Source: Sipunculus nudus
Taxonomy: Eukaryota > Annelida > Sipuncula > Golfingiida > Sipunculidae
Reading direction: 5' to 3'
Length of the DNA: 64,000 bases
NCBI GenBank assembly: GCA_026874595.1
Contig: CM049310.1
Span: forward strand, 42,907,558 to 42,971,557
Shown here: positions 1-10,439 of the stretch, in pieces
Layout: every line of letters starts with the position of its first letter
How positions within the stretch are numbered: position 1 is the first letter of the stretch
Program-made: the position numbers and the translations under genes
The notes under the pieces: generated by a model
Databases searched by the model: none
What the model was told of the DNA's origin: nothing
The model's input: the letters and a program-made list of their open reading frames with translations, nothing else

Positions 1-841
1 AGGGCTTTGTCAATGTGGGAATATGAAATGATTGGGCAAGACTACTAAGGGGAGTTTGAAAAAAAACTACAACAAGGGTGTATAAGTCAAATGCAATTAA
101 ACGTATACTTGCACAAGTGTCAGAAGTGTATTTTAAGATGCTTTTGAAATTTAATTTCACATACCTAAGACTGCTCCAGTGGGTGTTGGTGAGCATGGCA
201 CAAACTGACTCTTCTTTGGCCAGGTTGAAGAGGAGGGTCAACTGGGTTACCCCATGGTAATAGTAGCTGTAGCAGGGAGTAAACCCCCTGCCATGTGATT
301 GGGTAATTTTGGCCAGGGCATCTGTTGACTGACAAGTGCCAGGGCACAGTCAGTCATGGATGTCCTCTCCCCTGACCACCCAAAGGTTAATTAGTGGAAA
401 ACTGTCAATCCTGCAAGGTCAGATGTTCCAACCTAATTTGATTTTTTAAAGGATACTTGGCCAAGACTTTCCTGTATATTATGTTTATATTATGTTTATA
501 TATATTATTAAGTCTATAGGTATAACAGATATAATTTTTGTCCTGTCTGAGTACTGTAAAACAAGTTTGTGGCGAGTCACTCGTGCAATATATTCATCAT
601 GAGCTAGTTTCAGGTTTCAAAGAAAATTTGCCCAGAACCTGCCTGGATACTGCCTTAGAAGATCTGAAGCGTAACAGCCACATTAAATCTGAACTGAAAG
701 TACACAAGCAGTGATCAAATTGTCCAAACCAAGAACAATTTCATTTTGGGTAAATTTAAGTGTCTATAATATTAAAAAAATTTCATACCATTATAACACA
801 ATTAATCGAGTCAAATTCATTATGTACAAAGATAAAAATTA
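1..841. other. No gene seen; probable 3' flank or tail of the Helitron
   Basis: I see no convincing reading frame here. The sequence lies downstream of the minus-strand Helitron coding region and may contain its 3' terminus. I could not place the short terminal hairpin expected of Helitron/Helentron ends. Confidence 0.3.
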
Positions 842-1120
842 TCAATTGGGATGAAACTGGAAAACACTCTTTGGAACAAGTGTGAACACGGCTTTATGAT
901 CAGACCACGTGGCCTCTTTTGTTGAAGTTGTAGCATCAGGGAAATTTGAAAACACGAGATCAATAAGAGTTCCATGATCAGTTGTCCCTTCTGCTACAAG
1001 TTGTTGAGAATGTAGAAGATGTGAAAGGTCATTCAAGGCTGATATATTGTTCTGTTTAGTAACATCAATATTGAAATCTCCAATTATCAACAATGGTTTC
1101 TGTACATCAACATGTGTCAT
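842..1120 (-). pseudogene. Helitron EEP endonuclease, C-terminal half
   Basis: This 92-codon segment carries the GDFNID motif (residues 14-19) and the WSDH motif (72-75), the metal-binding and catalytic signatures of the exonuclease-endonuclease-phosphatase fold. It continues the N-terminal half encoded at the end of the helicase ORF after a one-base deletion near 1146-1152. In Helentrons this domain is thought to help cleave target or donor DNA. Motif residues are intact, so the break is recent or an assembly error. Confidence 0.85.
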
Positions 1121-3342
1121 AAGTTGGGTAAGTTTTGAGAAAAAGTCAGATAGTTTTGACTGTACACACTAATCAGCTGCAAGAAAGACCTATGAGTATT
1201 TATCAATAATACGGATGCATCAATGTTTCCACTGGAATGATGATGCACTTCAACGAATGGGCAGAGATCTTTGTGCACATAGAATGCCAAACCATAGTGT
1301 GGTCTTTTTGATGGACATGTTGAAAATGTTATTTGATGATCATTTCGTATCAGCTGGAAATTTGGGATACAATATTGATCATCAGTATCAAAGGAACACA
1401 AACGAGTTTCTGCCAAAGCAATGATATGGGTTTCAAGGAAATGACAATCAGATATCACATCTCTGAAATGCAAATAAAGAGATCTTGTGTTATGGTACAT
1501 TATTTTTAGTGTATCAGTTGGTACAGATGTTGGTGGTATGAAATTAAGAGCAAGTTTTGCATCATTACGCAGTCTGGTCATTTCATATGTCACTTGTGGA
1601 TCAGTTGATATTTTGTTTTCATCTAAATTTAATATATACAAGCCATCCATATTTCTTACTCTACTCAAAGCAACATAATGTGCATGCCTGAGTTTCCTGG
1701 TACTTGTCATATCAACAACCACCTGATCAAGTGAACTGCCTTGTGCCTTCCATATTGTTTTTGCAGCACCAATTTTTAATGGAAACTGAGAACGAGTTAC
1801 CAGTATATGTCTCCTGCCTGTATGGAATGTCCGCTTGGTGACAAAAAGTGGTGTCCATTCTTTGGATATTCCTTGAGTGTAAAAGGTGGCATAATTTCCC
1901 CTGGTGTCTGAACCAACATTTGAATCTTCAAACTGAACCCAAATAATACTTGGTACAGTTTTGCTATGCAGATATTGTATGTGCTTCAATATACAAGAAC
2001 AACCATTAGTGATTCCATCTTGAACTGCTATATTGCAGGTGATATCATATGGTAAACCAACAGCAATCTGAAGTGTTTTCAGCAAACCTGCAGTTTTTGA
2101 TGGGTTATCAGGTATTCTAGAAAGAACATCTTTCTTTACATCATCTGTGACATCTGTTATAACTTTGTCAACTGCAATTATTATTACCTTAGTTGTGTTT
2201 GTACACTGGAAGATTTGCATATTATGATTGTCCACAGAATTATTGTTTGTAAACAAATGTGTAGCTTGTGATGGATATGAACTATTGGTAGTGACAAGAC
2301 AAGATTTAAGGTTATCAATATCACCTTTTGTGTGTTGTCCTTCACGAAGCCTGTTCAAAAGTTCTGCGAAATCATGATCATTCTTTTGCCGCATTATTTC
2401 AGTAAGTTCATACATATGAAATAGGTCTACCCACAAGTTGACTGCAAGAGGTCCATAATTTTCAGACAAGTTAGTGAAAATCCAGTTGTCCATTACTGGT
2501 TGCAGCTGGAAGAGGTCTCCAATGACAATTTCATGGATGCCGCCAAATGGTTGTTTGTTACCTTTAATATCTTGAAGACGCAAATTTACAAAATTGATCA
2601 TGCGATTTCCTACCATGCTTATTTCATCAATCATTAATATCTGAAGGTGTCTATACTGTGTCCTCAGTGTGTTCAGGATGTCTGATGACAATTTTCTGTA
2701 ATGAAACCCTTTATTTGGATCTATTCGAAAAGCGTTATGTAACGTGGATCCTCGAACATTGTAAGCAGCCTTTCCTGTGGGTGCAGTAACCAGTATCTTG
2801 CAGTCTAATGGATTGTCACCTTCAGTACCACACAAGTGACGATGCAAAGCTTGAAAGAGAGCTCTGAGCAAAACTGATTTACCGACACCTGCCCCACCAG
2901 TTAAAAATATATGTAAAGGTGTACTTGAACATTTCACATGTTTTATGATGTGTTTGAAGACTGTGAGTTGTTTGTCATTTAGACCCTGTATTAACTGTTT
3001 GTATTCTATATCAGGTATTCTGCCAGGTAATGTGAGTGGTTCTTGTGCCGTGGTTCTTGGTGGCAGTCCAAGGTCAGCTGTCAAATCATAGTTCTGCAAG
3101 TGATCAGACCTTTCTGGGTCAAAAAATGCAAACTCGTCACTGGGAACCGGTGGCTGATTAGCATCCTCATTCTCAGCATGTTCATTTGTAGGAGCTATAT
3201 GTGCATATTCAGTTTCATGGTCATGTTCAGCTTGGTCCTGTGCTTCTTGCAAAACGTCTGCATTGTGTTCATACTGTTTTCTTTTGAACTCAATTTTTAT
3301 TTTTTTTCTTGTTATATTGTTCAGAGTATGTTTTGGAACCAT
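1117..3342 (-). pseudogene. Helitron Pif1-like helicase plus first half of EEP domain
   Basis: The 741-codon ORF holds an SF1B Pif1-type helicase. Walker A (GGAGVGKS) lies at residues 149-156, a TAPTGKAA motif near 187-194 and Walker B DEIS at 239-242. A late motif with VALSRVRN lies at about residue 560. From about residue 612 the EEP endonuclease begins, with the conserved asparagine in HNTRS and the catalytic glutamate in LAETRL near 645. The first ATG is internal to the polyprotein: the previous block enters through an A8 run at 3300-3307 with one base too many. The helicase would unwind donor DNA during rolling-circle transposition. Confidence 0.92.
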
Positions 3343-3945
3343 TCAAAAGGTCTTTGGTTTCATCTCTCGAAGATGAGAACAACAGTAGCCTCTCACGATA
3401 GCAGTTTTCTGGGTCTATTTTCTCAGTATACCGAACATATCTGAGAACTCTTGGATTTTTTCTGCGAGTGAATGTTGTACCATTTGGCAAGGTGATACTG
3501 AGTTTTTCTTCAGCATTTACACTAGCATTTTCTTCGTTTTGATTTGTTATGTCAAGATCATCAGTGTTGTCAAGAAAAGCATCATGTGCTGTGTCTGAAG
3601 GGTAATAATATTAATCTGTGATGCAAAGTCAGCCAAACACCAATTTTCAAATGCTCTAGGCCGCTTTGAATATTTGTTAATTATATTACTTGCTGCTATA
3701 TCTGTTGAATCTTGTGGGAGCTGCTCAAGCTGTTCTTTACTTTTGAGCAAAAATGTTCTTTCTTCTGGAGGGGCAGTGGGTATAAATATTACATCTCTGG
3801 TGGCTCTTGTCATTGGAAGTTGTAATACGAGATATGCTGCTTCTTGAGCACTTATTTCAACAGCATTTAAGAACTGATTTCCCATATCTCTCACCTGCTG
3901 TCTAAGATTTTTTTCCCTCTTTTCGAGCTTCTTTACAAGCAGCAT
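3290..3945 (-). pseudogene. Helitron Rep-to-helicase linker, broken by two frameshifts
   Basis: Residues continuing from the Rep block (RQQVRDMGNQFLNAVE, then TRATRDVIFIPTAPPEERTF) and the short motif FENWCLADF are conserved in Helitron proteins between Rep and helicase. Frame 1 covers 3547-3945. It then has to shift near 3598-3604, where a base is missing in a CCC run, to reach the segment read from about 3597 to 3293. That segment leaves frame again in the A8 run at 3300-3307. Both segments start inside the polyprotein, so the listed ATGs are not real starts. Confidence 0.8.
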
Positions 3946-6247
3946 CTAGCAAAGCACTCATTCCCCTTTGACTTTTGCTTACATAGGAAACTATGTATGT
4001 TGCACAGGCATAAGCGTCAAGTATAAACTGAAGGTCATGGTTAGCTTTCCATGCAGTAAACAAAAGTCTCATATATCCATTGATTTTTATTTCAGATGGT
4101 GATCTTTTTAGGAATACTTTTGGACCTTTAATGGATGTTCGCAAGGCCATGTAGTAATCATCTAGAGAGACTTCTAAAGTTGTTAGGAAATCGTGAAAGG
4201 ACAGGTCACTGCCAACATTCAAGCTTGCAAGTGCCTGTGAGATCTTTTTGTAGTTCTGCTTGTGTTTTTCATCAACTTCGGTGTCATGAGGTTCGAGAAT
4301 TTTAGTTTGTGGCATGGGTGGCATTGGAAAGTTAAAACGACAGACTGGCTTTCCTTTCTTTCTACAAGATCTGGAATGTCTGTGAGTCTGTAGATCTATC
4401 AGGTCTTGATGGACCATATCATTTGTGGAGCAAGTAACATGTTCATCAATGTATTTGGTGACAGTATCATGTTCATGTTGACCATAAACGGGTGCATTCT
4501 CAATCCACATGAGCATATGAATATGTGGAGAGCCACGTTCCTGAAATTCAACTCTGTAAAAAAAGTCTTTCAGATTTCCAAGAGGTGAATATGCACTTTG
4601 TAAAACAGTGTGAATAAATGAATGAACTCTGTGATCAAAATATCTCACACATGTTACAGGATCAGCTTTCACCAATCGCGTTTTATTTACCCAATCCATT
4701 TGTGTGATATCATCAGTTGAATAAGTTTTCCTATCAATCAGTTTACCAAGGATGATCAGCAGGTCTTCCCAATGGGTGTCTGCAGCTGATAGTGATATAA
4801 ACCATGTTGGTAATCCCAGTTGTCTAATCATGGCAAACAAGTCTTTTTTACGTGCTTCAAAATATGGAGGAGAGCCTCGTATGGATCTGAAAATTCTGTA
4901 GCCTTCATCCAATCTGGTCAATTCATGGATAGTGCTTTCATTCAAAACATCCTGAACTGAATATTTTTTCCCTTTTGTTTTGCATCGACGAATTGCAAGG
5001 CTAACTTTTCCTGTAATTTGTTCTATTTGTAATTTCTTCATTTTGTAGAAGAGATTTGGAACATTTGCAGCAACTCTGCGGTCGAGTGCTCGGAGTTCCC
5101 ATTTGCATATGTCACTGTAATGAACAACAACTTTTCTTTCAGCATTGCTTAATCTCCTTTGGCCACAGAATATTGTTGGAAATGACATATATTCTGAATC
5201 TTTGTCTTGAAAAAGACTTAAAGGCTTCTGTCCTTCTCCTGGAGCTACTGATATTATGTCATTCCCTGTGAGTTCTGTATCATCAAGCATGGTATCTAGA
5301 ATTCCTCCTTGTTCATCTTCTTGTATTTCATCAAAATGGTCATCATCTGATAAACATTCATCGACTGATGTGTCAGCTGTGCTATCAGATTCGTGCTCTT
5401 GTGAATTTTCAAAAGATTGAAGCCAGTTAGTATTTACTGTAATGTTGGCATCTTTATAGAACTGACTATGTCTCATCAAGTAGTGTAACGCACTTACTAT
5501 TACAGCTGGACGTACATTTTGAGTGCAGTCTACATTTTTGTAAGCAAGTTTACGTTTCAGATTTATCGGTATGGTAGCAGTAGAGTCTGGTGTTCGCGGC
5601 AACATGTTCACAGTTGTTTCAATTTGAGTAGGTACGTTGACCAATGATCCTTTCAGTGACAACTGCGAACCTCTAGGTAATTGCCTTATCTGCATGAAAG
5701 GTATTCGTAATGCAATAAGCCTTTCTTCTAAGGGATACAAGTTCAATTGGGGTGGTTTATCTGGAAACCTCATTCCATTATATACTGAGAGTTTTGGCGT
5801 TTTGTGGCATTTTAGAGCATCCAGACAAGTTGGGCACAACCACTGTTTATTGTCCACTGATTTTACAGGTGTATTATGTGTTGCTAGTAAAGTGGGATCT
5901 ATTCTGTCTGGCCAGCTATCAGAATTCTTTACAGAGTGTCTGAACCATGTCTGATTACAACAGCAACATACATATATGGGACCTTCAGATATAGAACTAT
6001 GAAATTTCAATATACACTCTGTTAAATCTGCACCCTGTGTTCTCTTCAAATGAACTTCTTTTTCATTCTTTCTGTAGGATTCATCAGTTCTTTTTTGTGC
6101 CCTGGTGGCTGTATTTCTCAGAGTCTCAGTTTTCTTGTGTAATGGGTCAGTTCTTTTCCTTTTTTTGGCAATTCTCTCTGATTCTCTGAGCATATCATCT
6201 TCTGATCTTCTTCTTTTTTTAGAGGTTGATTCTCTGATACGTTCCAT
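3902..6247 (-). pseudogene. Helitron Rep protein (DUF6570-like and HUH nuclease domains)
   Basis: 781 codons from the internal ATG. Residues 1-70 are a basic N-terminus. A cysteine cluster (CCCC, 94-97) and CPTC precede a DUF6570-like region at about 130-270. The Helitron-like N domain runs from about 420 to 610 and contains the HUH motif PHIH with histidines 575 and 577. The two-tyrosine motif is Y751 and Y755 (YIVSY). These residues nick and join single-stranded DNA in rolling-circle transposition. The frame extends upstream of this ATG with no stop through the 63-bp repeats, so 6247 is not the original start. The ORF ends early because of one extra A in an A7 run at 3908-3914. Confidence 0.92.
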
Positions 6248-7425
6248 TAGTCTATAAGTTTCATTTTGTCTGGCAGTTTGCCTCTTTTGCTTGTCAGCTG
6301 TTCTTTCTTTTTGTCTGCAAGTTTCATTTTGTCTGGCAGTTTGCCTCTGTTGTTTGTCAGCTGTTCTTTCTTTTTGTCTAAAAGTTTCATTTTGTCTGGC
6401 AGTTTGCCTCTGTTGTTTGTCAGCTGTTCTTTCTTTTTGTCTCCAAGTTTCATTTTGTCTGGCAGTTTGCCTCTGTTGTTTGTCAGCTGATCTTTCTTTT
6501 TGTCTGTAAGTTTCATTTTGTCTGGCAATTTGCTTCTGTTGTTTTTCAGCTGTTCTTTCTTTTTGTCTGTAAGTTTCATTTTGTCTGGCAGTTTGCCTCT
6601 GTTGTTTGTCAGCTGTTCTTTCTTTTTGTCTGTAAGTTTCATTTTGTCTGGCAGTCTGCCTCTGTTGTTTGTCAGCTGTTCTTTCTTTTTGTCTGTAAGT
6701 TTCATTTTGTCTGGCAATTTGCTTCTGTTGTTTTTCAGCTGTTCTTTCTTTTTGTCTAAAAGTTTCATTTTGTCTGGCAGTTTGCCTCTGTTGTTTGTCA
6801 GCTGTTCTTTCTTTTTGTCTGTAAGTTTCATTTTGTCTGGCAATTTGCTTCTGTTGTTTTTCAGCTGTTCTTTCTTTTTGTCTGTAAGTTTCATTTTGTC
6901 TGGCAGTTTGCCTCTGTTGTTTGTCAGCTGTTCTTTCTTTTTGTCTGCAAGTTTCAATTTGTCTTGCAGTTTGCTTCTGTTGTTTTTCAGCTATTCTTTC
7001 TTTTTGTCTGTAAGTTTCACTTTGTCTGGCAGTTTGCCTCTGTTGTTTGTCAGCTGTTCTTTCTTTTTGTCTGTAAGTTTCATTTTGTCTGGCAGTTTGC
7101 CTCTGTTGTATGTCAGCTGTTCTTTCTTTTTGTCTGTAAGTTTCATTTTGTCTTGATACCCGTTTTCTTTTTGGTCTTTCAAACGTTCTTTGTTCCTGTG
7201 TGCTTGATTCATTCTTTTCTTTCGCATGTACTCTTTCAAATATTGTTTTTTTTTTGTCAATTTTTGCTGCTGATCGTCAAAATATTGTTGCATCAATTGG
7301 ACACCATGTTTAGAAAGGTTTCCATGAGAAGTTGGGCTTTCATTGAATTTATCCACAGTGTTAATATTTGACTGGGTTCTATGCACTGCCTGGTCATCTG
7401 AATTAGTTGTCTGTTTAGTTTGTCG
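6248..7425 (-). pseudogene. Basic repeat-rich N-terminal region of the Helitron polyprotein
   Basis: Between 7425 and about 7209 the frame shared with the protease reads a lysine-rich stretch ending in NQAHRNKERLKD. This aligns residue for residue with the repeat NETYRQKERTAD read in the Rep frame from 7147 downward. The distance between the two N codons is 62 bp rather than 63, which shows a one-base deletion. The biologically relevant frame of the repeats is therefore the Arg/Gln-rich Rep frame, not the longer-looking Lys-rich frame starting MKLTDKKKEQ. The region is probably disordered or coiled coil, as in many Helitron N-termini. Confidence 0.75.
6265..7146 (-). repeat. Tandem 63-bp coding repeat, 14 units
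   Basis: Fourteen units of exactly 63 bp run without indels, differing by scattered substitutions. Each unit encodes 21 residues. Two of the three minus-strand frames are open: the Arg/Gln frame (NETYRQKERTAD...) has no stop across all units and joins the Rep ORF. The Lys frame (MKLTDKKKEQ...) has a single TAG at 6991-6993 and ends at 6247. A 15th partial unit joins the Rep N-terminus. Confidence 0.9.
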
Positions 7426-8091
7426 TTAATATCCAAGTTTAAATGCTTTCATGGTGACTTGAGTAATTTTGAAATATGTTACTTCAAACATAGTTGCTTT
7501 CATCAAATATGCATAGTTTGATATATATTGGAAGAATTCTGATTGAAGCTCAAATGTTAGAAGAACTGATGTGCCACAAGGTGTAGGATACCCAAGATGA
7601 TTTCTGCTATGTGGATCAAACACATAGTAACAATTTTGGTGATACAAAATTGCAATTGCATTTCCTCCTACTATTATCAGACCATATTTCTTGCAAGTGA
7701 CTTCTGACAAAGCATCTTGGTAAAACCTATAGGGTTCTTGCACATCAGAATGATTAAGAAAGCCACCTGTGATCAAGGTGGGTTTTATCTTGAAATTATG
7801 ATCAAGACATTGTATATACTCTGGTATTTCATCCCAAGACATATATCCTTTATTAGAGACCTTTGACATCAATGTTCTGTACAAATGATCACCTTCAATT
7901 AATATTGTATCCATGTCATTCCCTTGCCATTCAGCAAGATCATGTATCGTGGAATACAGAAGCGCAACAACTGTATTAGGAACACATTGTTTCCCGATCG
8001 ATTCTGATGGAAATTGAGGATCACCTTGGTGAAAAGAGCCTCTAACAATTTTACCACTAGATACAGCAGTGACCGCAAGAGCTGAAGCCAT
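7426..8091 (-). pseudogene. C76-like cysteine protease (deubiquitinase fold) domain of the Helitron
   Basis: 221 codons from a good ATG. The layout fits the peptidase C76 fold known from large tegument proteins of herpesviruses and found in some invertebrate mobile elements: QGD near residue 22, a nucleophile-like cysteine in QCVPN (C36), and a DPH pair (D159, H161) inside FDPHSRN. The family removes ubiquitin, so a role in protecting element proteins or modulating host ubiquitin is plausible. It is not shown here. The ORF ends at TAA 7426-7428, and the same frame stays open beyond it into the Rep N-terminus. It could instead be an OTU-type protease, but the DPH spacing favours C76. Confidence 0.65.
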
Positions 8092-8109
8092 AGTTCGGAC
8101 AGACCAGAT

Positions 8110-8820
8110 AGAATGGTAAAGTGGCTGGATTGTGGACAGAATGGGGGGGGGGGAAGTCAGACAACTGAAGAAAATCTGAGAGTAGTGACTAAGAAATAGT
8201 TTATTACAGTTTAATTAAACTTTAAAATGATAACAAAATCTTATGTATGAGAGAAAAAGGGAAGTTACAATAAGCGCAAGATGCAATAAAAAGTATCCAC
8301 TTATTTTTTGGGATGATGAGACAAAGGTTGATGCAAGGAAGATATGGGAATATGGCAAAGATAACACTTGTATGGAGCTCTGAAGAAATATGCGCAATAA
8401 AGTTATGGGATTATGGTAAGGAAGCCACTTACAGGGCGTTCAGAAAACAGAAATAAATGAAGAGAAGATATAGCAATATGCAGAAGATGACGCTTCTCTC
8501 GAGTTGAGAAGATAAAGGTGCAAGGAAGAGCTCAGAATATGGTTATAGTGATTAGATGACTGGTATAAAAGCAGAAATGCTGATGCCACTTATACTGCAT
8601 TAAGAAGACAAGTGAAAGGAATATATCGGAATATGGTAAAGATGCTACTATATAGTGTTCAGAAAACAAGATAGAAGTGAGAGGATGATATGAGATTATG
8701 ACAGAAATGCCACTTATGTAACTTTCAGGGACAAATTAGTGAAAGGAAGATTTGGAAATATGGCAAAGATATCAGTTATATAGTTAGAGTTCAGATAAGA
8801 GAGGGAGATGAAGACAAAAT
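8110..8820. repeat. Degenerate tandem repeat of about 65 bp
   Basis: A motif like GATATGGGAATATGGCAAAG, then CCACTTATA and GTTCAGAAAACA, recurs near 8340, 8400, 8466, 8531, 8620, 8685 and 8749. That is a spacing of about 62-68 bp with heavy divergence. A poly-G run sits at about 8142-8152. No coding frame. The array lies directly upstream of the Helitron protease ORF and may be its 5' subterminal sequence. Confidence 0.6.
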
Positions 8821-8985
8821 GGCCCTTTTTTTATTTGTTCTCTTGTTTTTGGTCTCTTTTGTTCTCTTTTTTGTTTCTCTTTGTTTCTCTCTTTTTGGTT
8901 TCTCTTTTTCTCTCTTTTTTTTTGCTCTTTTTTTTTTTTTGCTCTCTTTTTTGGTCTCTTTATATGATCTTTTGCTTCAGTCTCC
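8821..8985 (+). repeat. Pyrimidine-rich low-complexity tract
   Basis: About 165 bp of T/C runs with interspersed G (CTCTTTTTTGGTCTCTTTT style). It gives artificial Phe/Leu/Ser-rich open frames on the plus strand and Lys/Glu-rich frames on the minus strand. I do not regard these as genes. Confidence 0.85.
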
Positions 8986-9339
8986 AAAGCTGAACTCACT
9001 GCAACCACACCTGATAGGCAACTCAAAAATGAAAGATTATTACAACAATATATCTGATCTAGAAAGTTTAAAATCTTCTGGCGTCACACAGGACCTGAAA
9101 GTAAAAAAAAAATGTTTAGTGTACAATATAACATTAATTACTGTTAAATTGTATTTATCTTATAAGCCTGGACTTTCCTCTTCCTGAAAGCAACCTATAA
9201 CTAGAATACAGGTAGTCGACAAGCGACTGCGTGTATCCGCCAAAACCTGTGTTATGGGTTAACTGCGGCACGGACTGAGTGGTATATAGAAATAGAGAGA
9301 TGTGTATCACATTTAAGGTGGATACTGCAGACATATGAT

Positions 9340-10330
9340 TTTCACCTAGCACAGATGCACGAATGGACCTTGCACAATAACTATTGCAAGTGGCGCCACC
9401 ATGCTCGGAAATATGGTAAAACTATCCAAGATCTATGATCTTGCCAAATTCCAGGGCAATATGTCAGACCAATCCTGAGATATCAGCATGGATGTCTGCA
9501 GCAAAAAATGGGGATGTAGGTGGCGCCACCTGTCATAAAAACAAGAAACCTATGAAAGATGTATGCACATTTTCAGCCCAATACATCAAACCACTGCTGA
9601 GATATATGTGATTTTCACGTAACACAGATGCATGATAGGAACTCGCACTAAAACAATTGCAAATGGCGCCACAATGCTTGGGTATGTGGTAAAACCATCC
9701 AAGATCTATGATCATGCCAAATTTCAGGCTGATGAGTCAAACAAATCCTGAGATATCAACATGGATTTCTGCAGCATAAACGGGGATGTAGGTGGCGCCA
9801 CTTGTCATATGAACGAGAAATCTATGAAAGATGTATGCACATGCCAAATTTCAGGCCAATACATCAAACCACTGCTGAGAAACAAGGGATTTTCAATTAG
9901 CATGGATGCACGAATAGACATTGTGCTAAAACAATTGCAGGTGGTGCCACCATGCTTAGGTATGTGGTAAAACCAACCAAGATCTATGATCATGCCAAAT
10001 TTCAGGCTGATGAGTCAAACGAATCCTGAGATATCAACATGGATTTCTGCAGCGTATACGGGGATGTAGGTGGTGCCACCTGTCATATAAACGAGAAACT
10101 AACAAAAGATGTATGCACATGCCGAATTTCAAGCCAATACATCAAAACACTGCTGAGATATAAGGGATTTTCACCTAGCACAGACGAACAAATGGATGCT
10201 ACACAACAAACTATTGCAGGTGGTGCCACCATGCTTGGTTATGTGGTTAAGCTCTCTAAGATCTATAATCATACGAAATTTCAGGCTGATAAGTCAATCC
10301 ACTCCTTATATATGTTGGATGATCACTTAA
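9340..10330 (+). repeat. Tandem array with 135-140 bp monomer carrying GGTGGCGCCACC
   Basis: The palindrome GGTGGCGCCACC or a one- or two-base variant occurs at about 9390, 9519, 9663, 9790, 9944, 10070 and 10218. Alternate monomers resemble each other more, giving a higher-order unit of about 275 bp: ATGGATTTCTGCAGC recurs at 9761 and 10039, and a variant at about 9490. Shared segments include CAAATTTCAGGC and AAAGATGTATGCACATG. Short frames in it (for example 10039-10416) are by-products of the repeat. Confidence 0.85.
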
Positions 10331-10439
10331 AAGAGACGCATAAATGGACGCCAGACAAAGAGGAAAGGTCAGAGGTCAACGCAAATTGGTTAGACCACAG
10401 TTCACATGTGAGCTGATAATGGGGTCAAGTTTCAGAAAA

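Larger units (their letters stand above)
842..8091 (-). mobile_element. Decayed Helentron-type Helitron (protease, Rep, helicase, endonuclease)
   Basis: Five blocks follow one another on the minus strand in the order C76-like protease, basic repeat N-terminus, Rep (HUH) domain, Pif1-type SF1 helicase, EEP endonuclease. Rep plus Pif1 helicase defines Helitrons, and a C-terminal EEP domain is typical of the Helentron/Helitron2 group. The protease ORF and the next block share one frame and are separated only by a TAA at 7426-7428. Further downstream, conserved sequence continues across single-base frame changes near 7147-7209, 3908-3914, 3598-3604, 3300-3307 and 1146-1152. The parent was therefore probably a single polyprotein of about 2,400 residues. 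As assembled, the copy cannot make it. The true element ends were not found, so the coordinates cover coding sequence only. Confidence 0.9.

Noticed and set aside
6247-6957. 236-residue Lys-rich repeat protein
   Set aside because: It is the off-frame reading of the Helitron 63-bp repeats. The Arg/Gln frame continues into Rep, has no stop and matches the diverged upstream unit.
6500-7156. Plus-strand hydrophobic repeat ORF of 218 residues (Ser/Phe/Leu-rich)
   Set aside because: Antisense shadow of the 63-bp repeat; composition is dictated by the opposite strand.
8784-9026. Lys/Glu-rich minus-strand ORF
   Set aside because: Product of the pyrimidine-rich low-complexity tract.
10039-10416. 125-residue protein
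   Set aside because: Lies wholly within the palindrome-bearing tandem array; the neighbouring unit encodes a broken version of the same frame.
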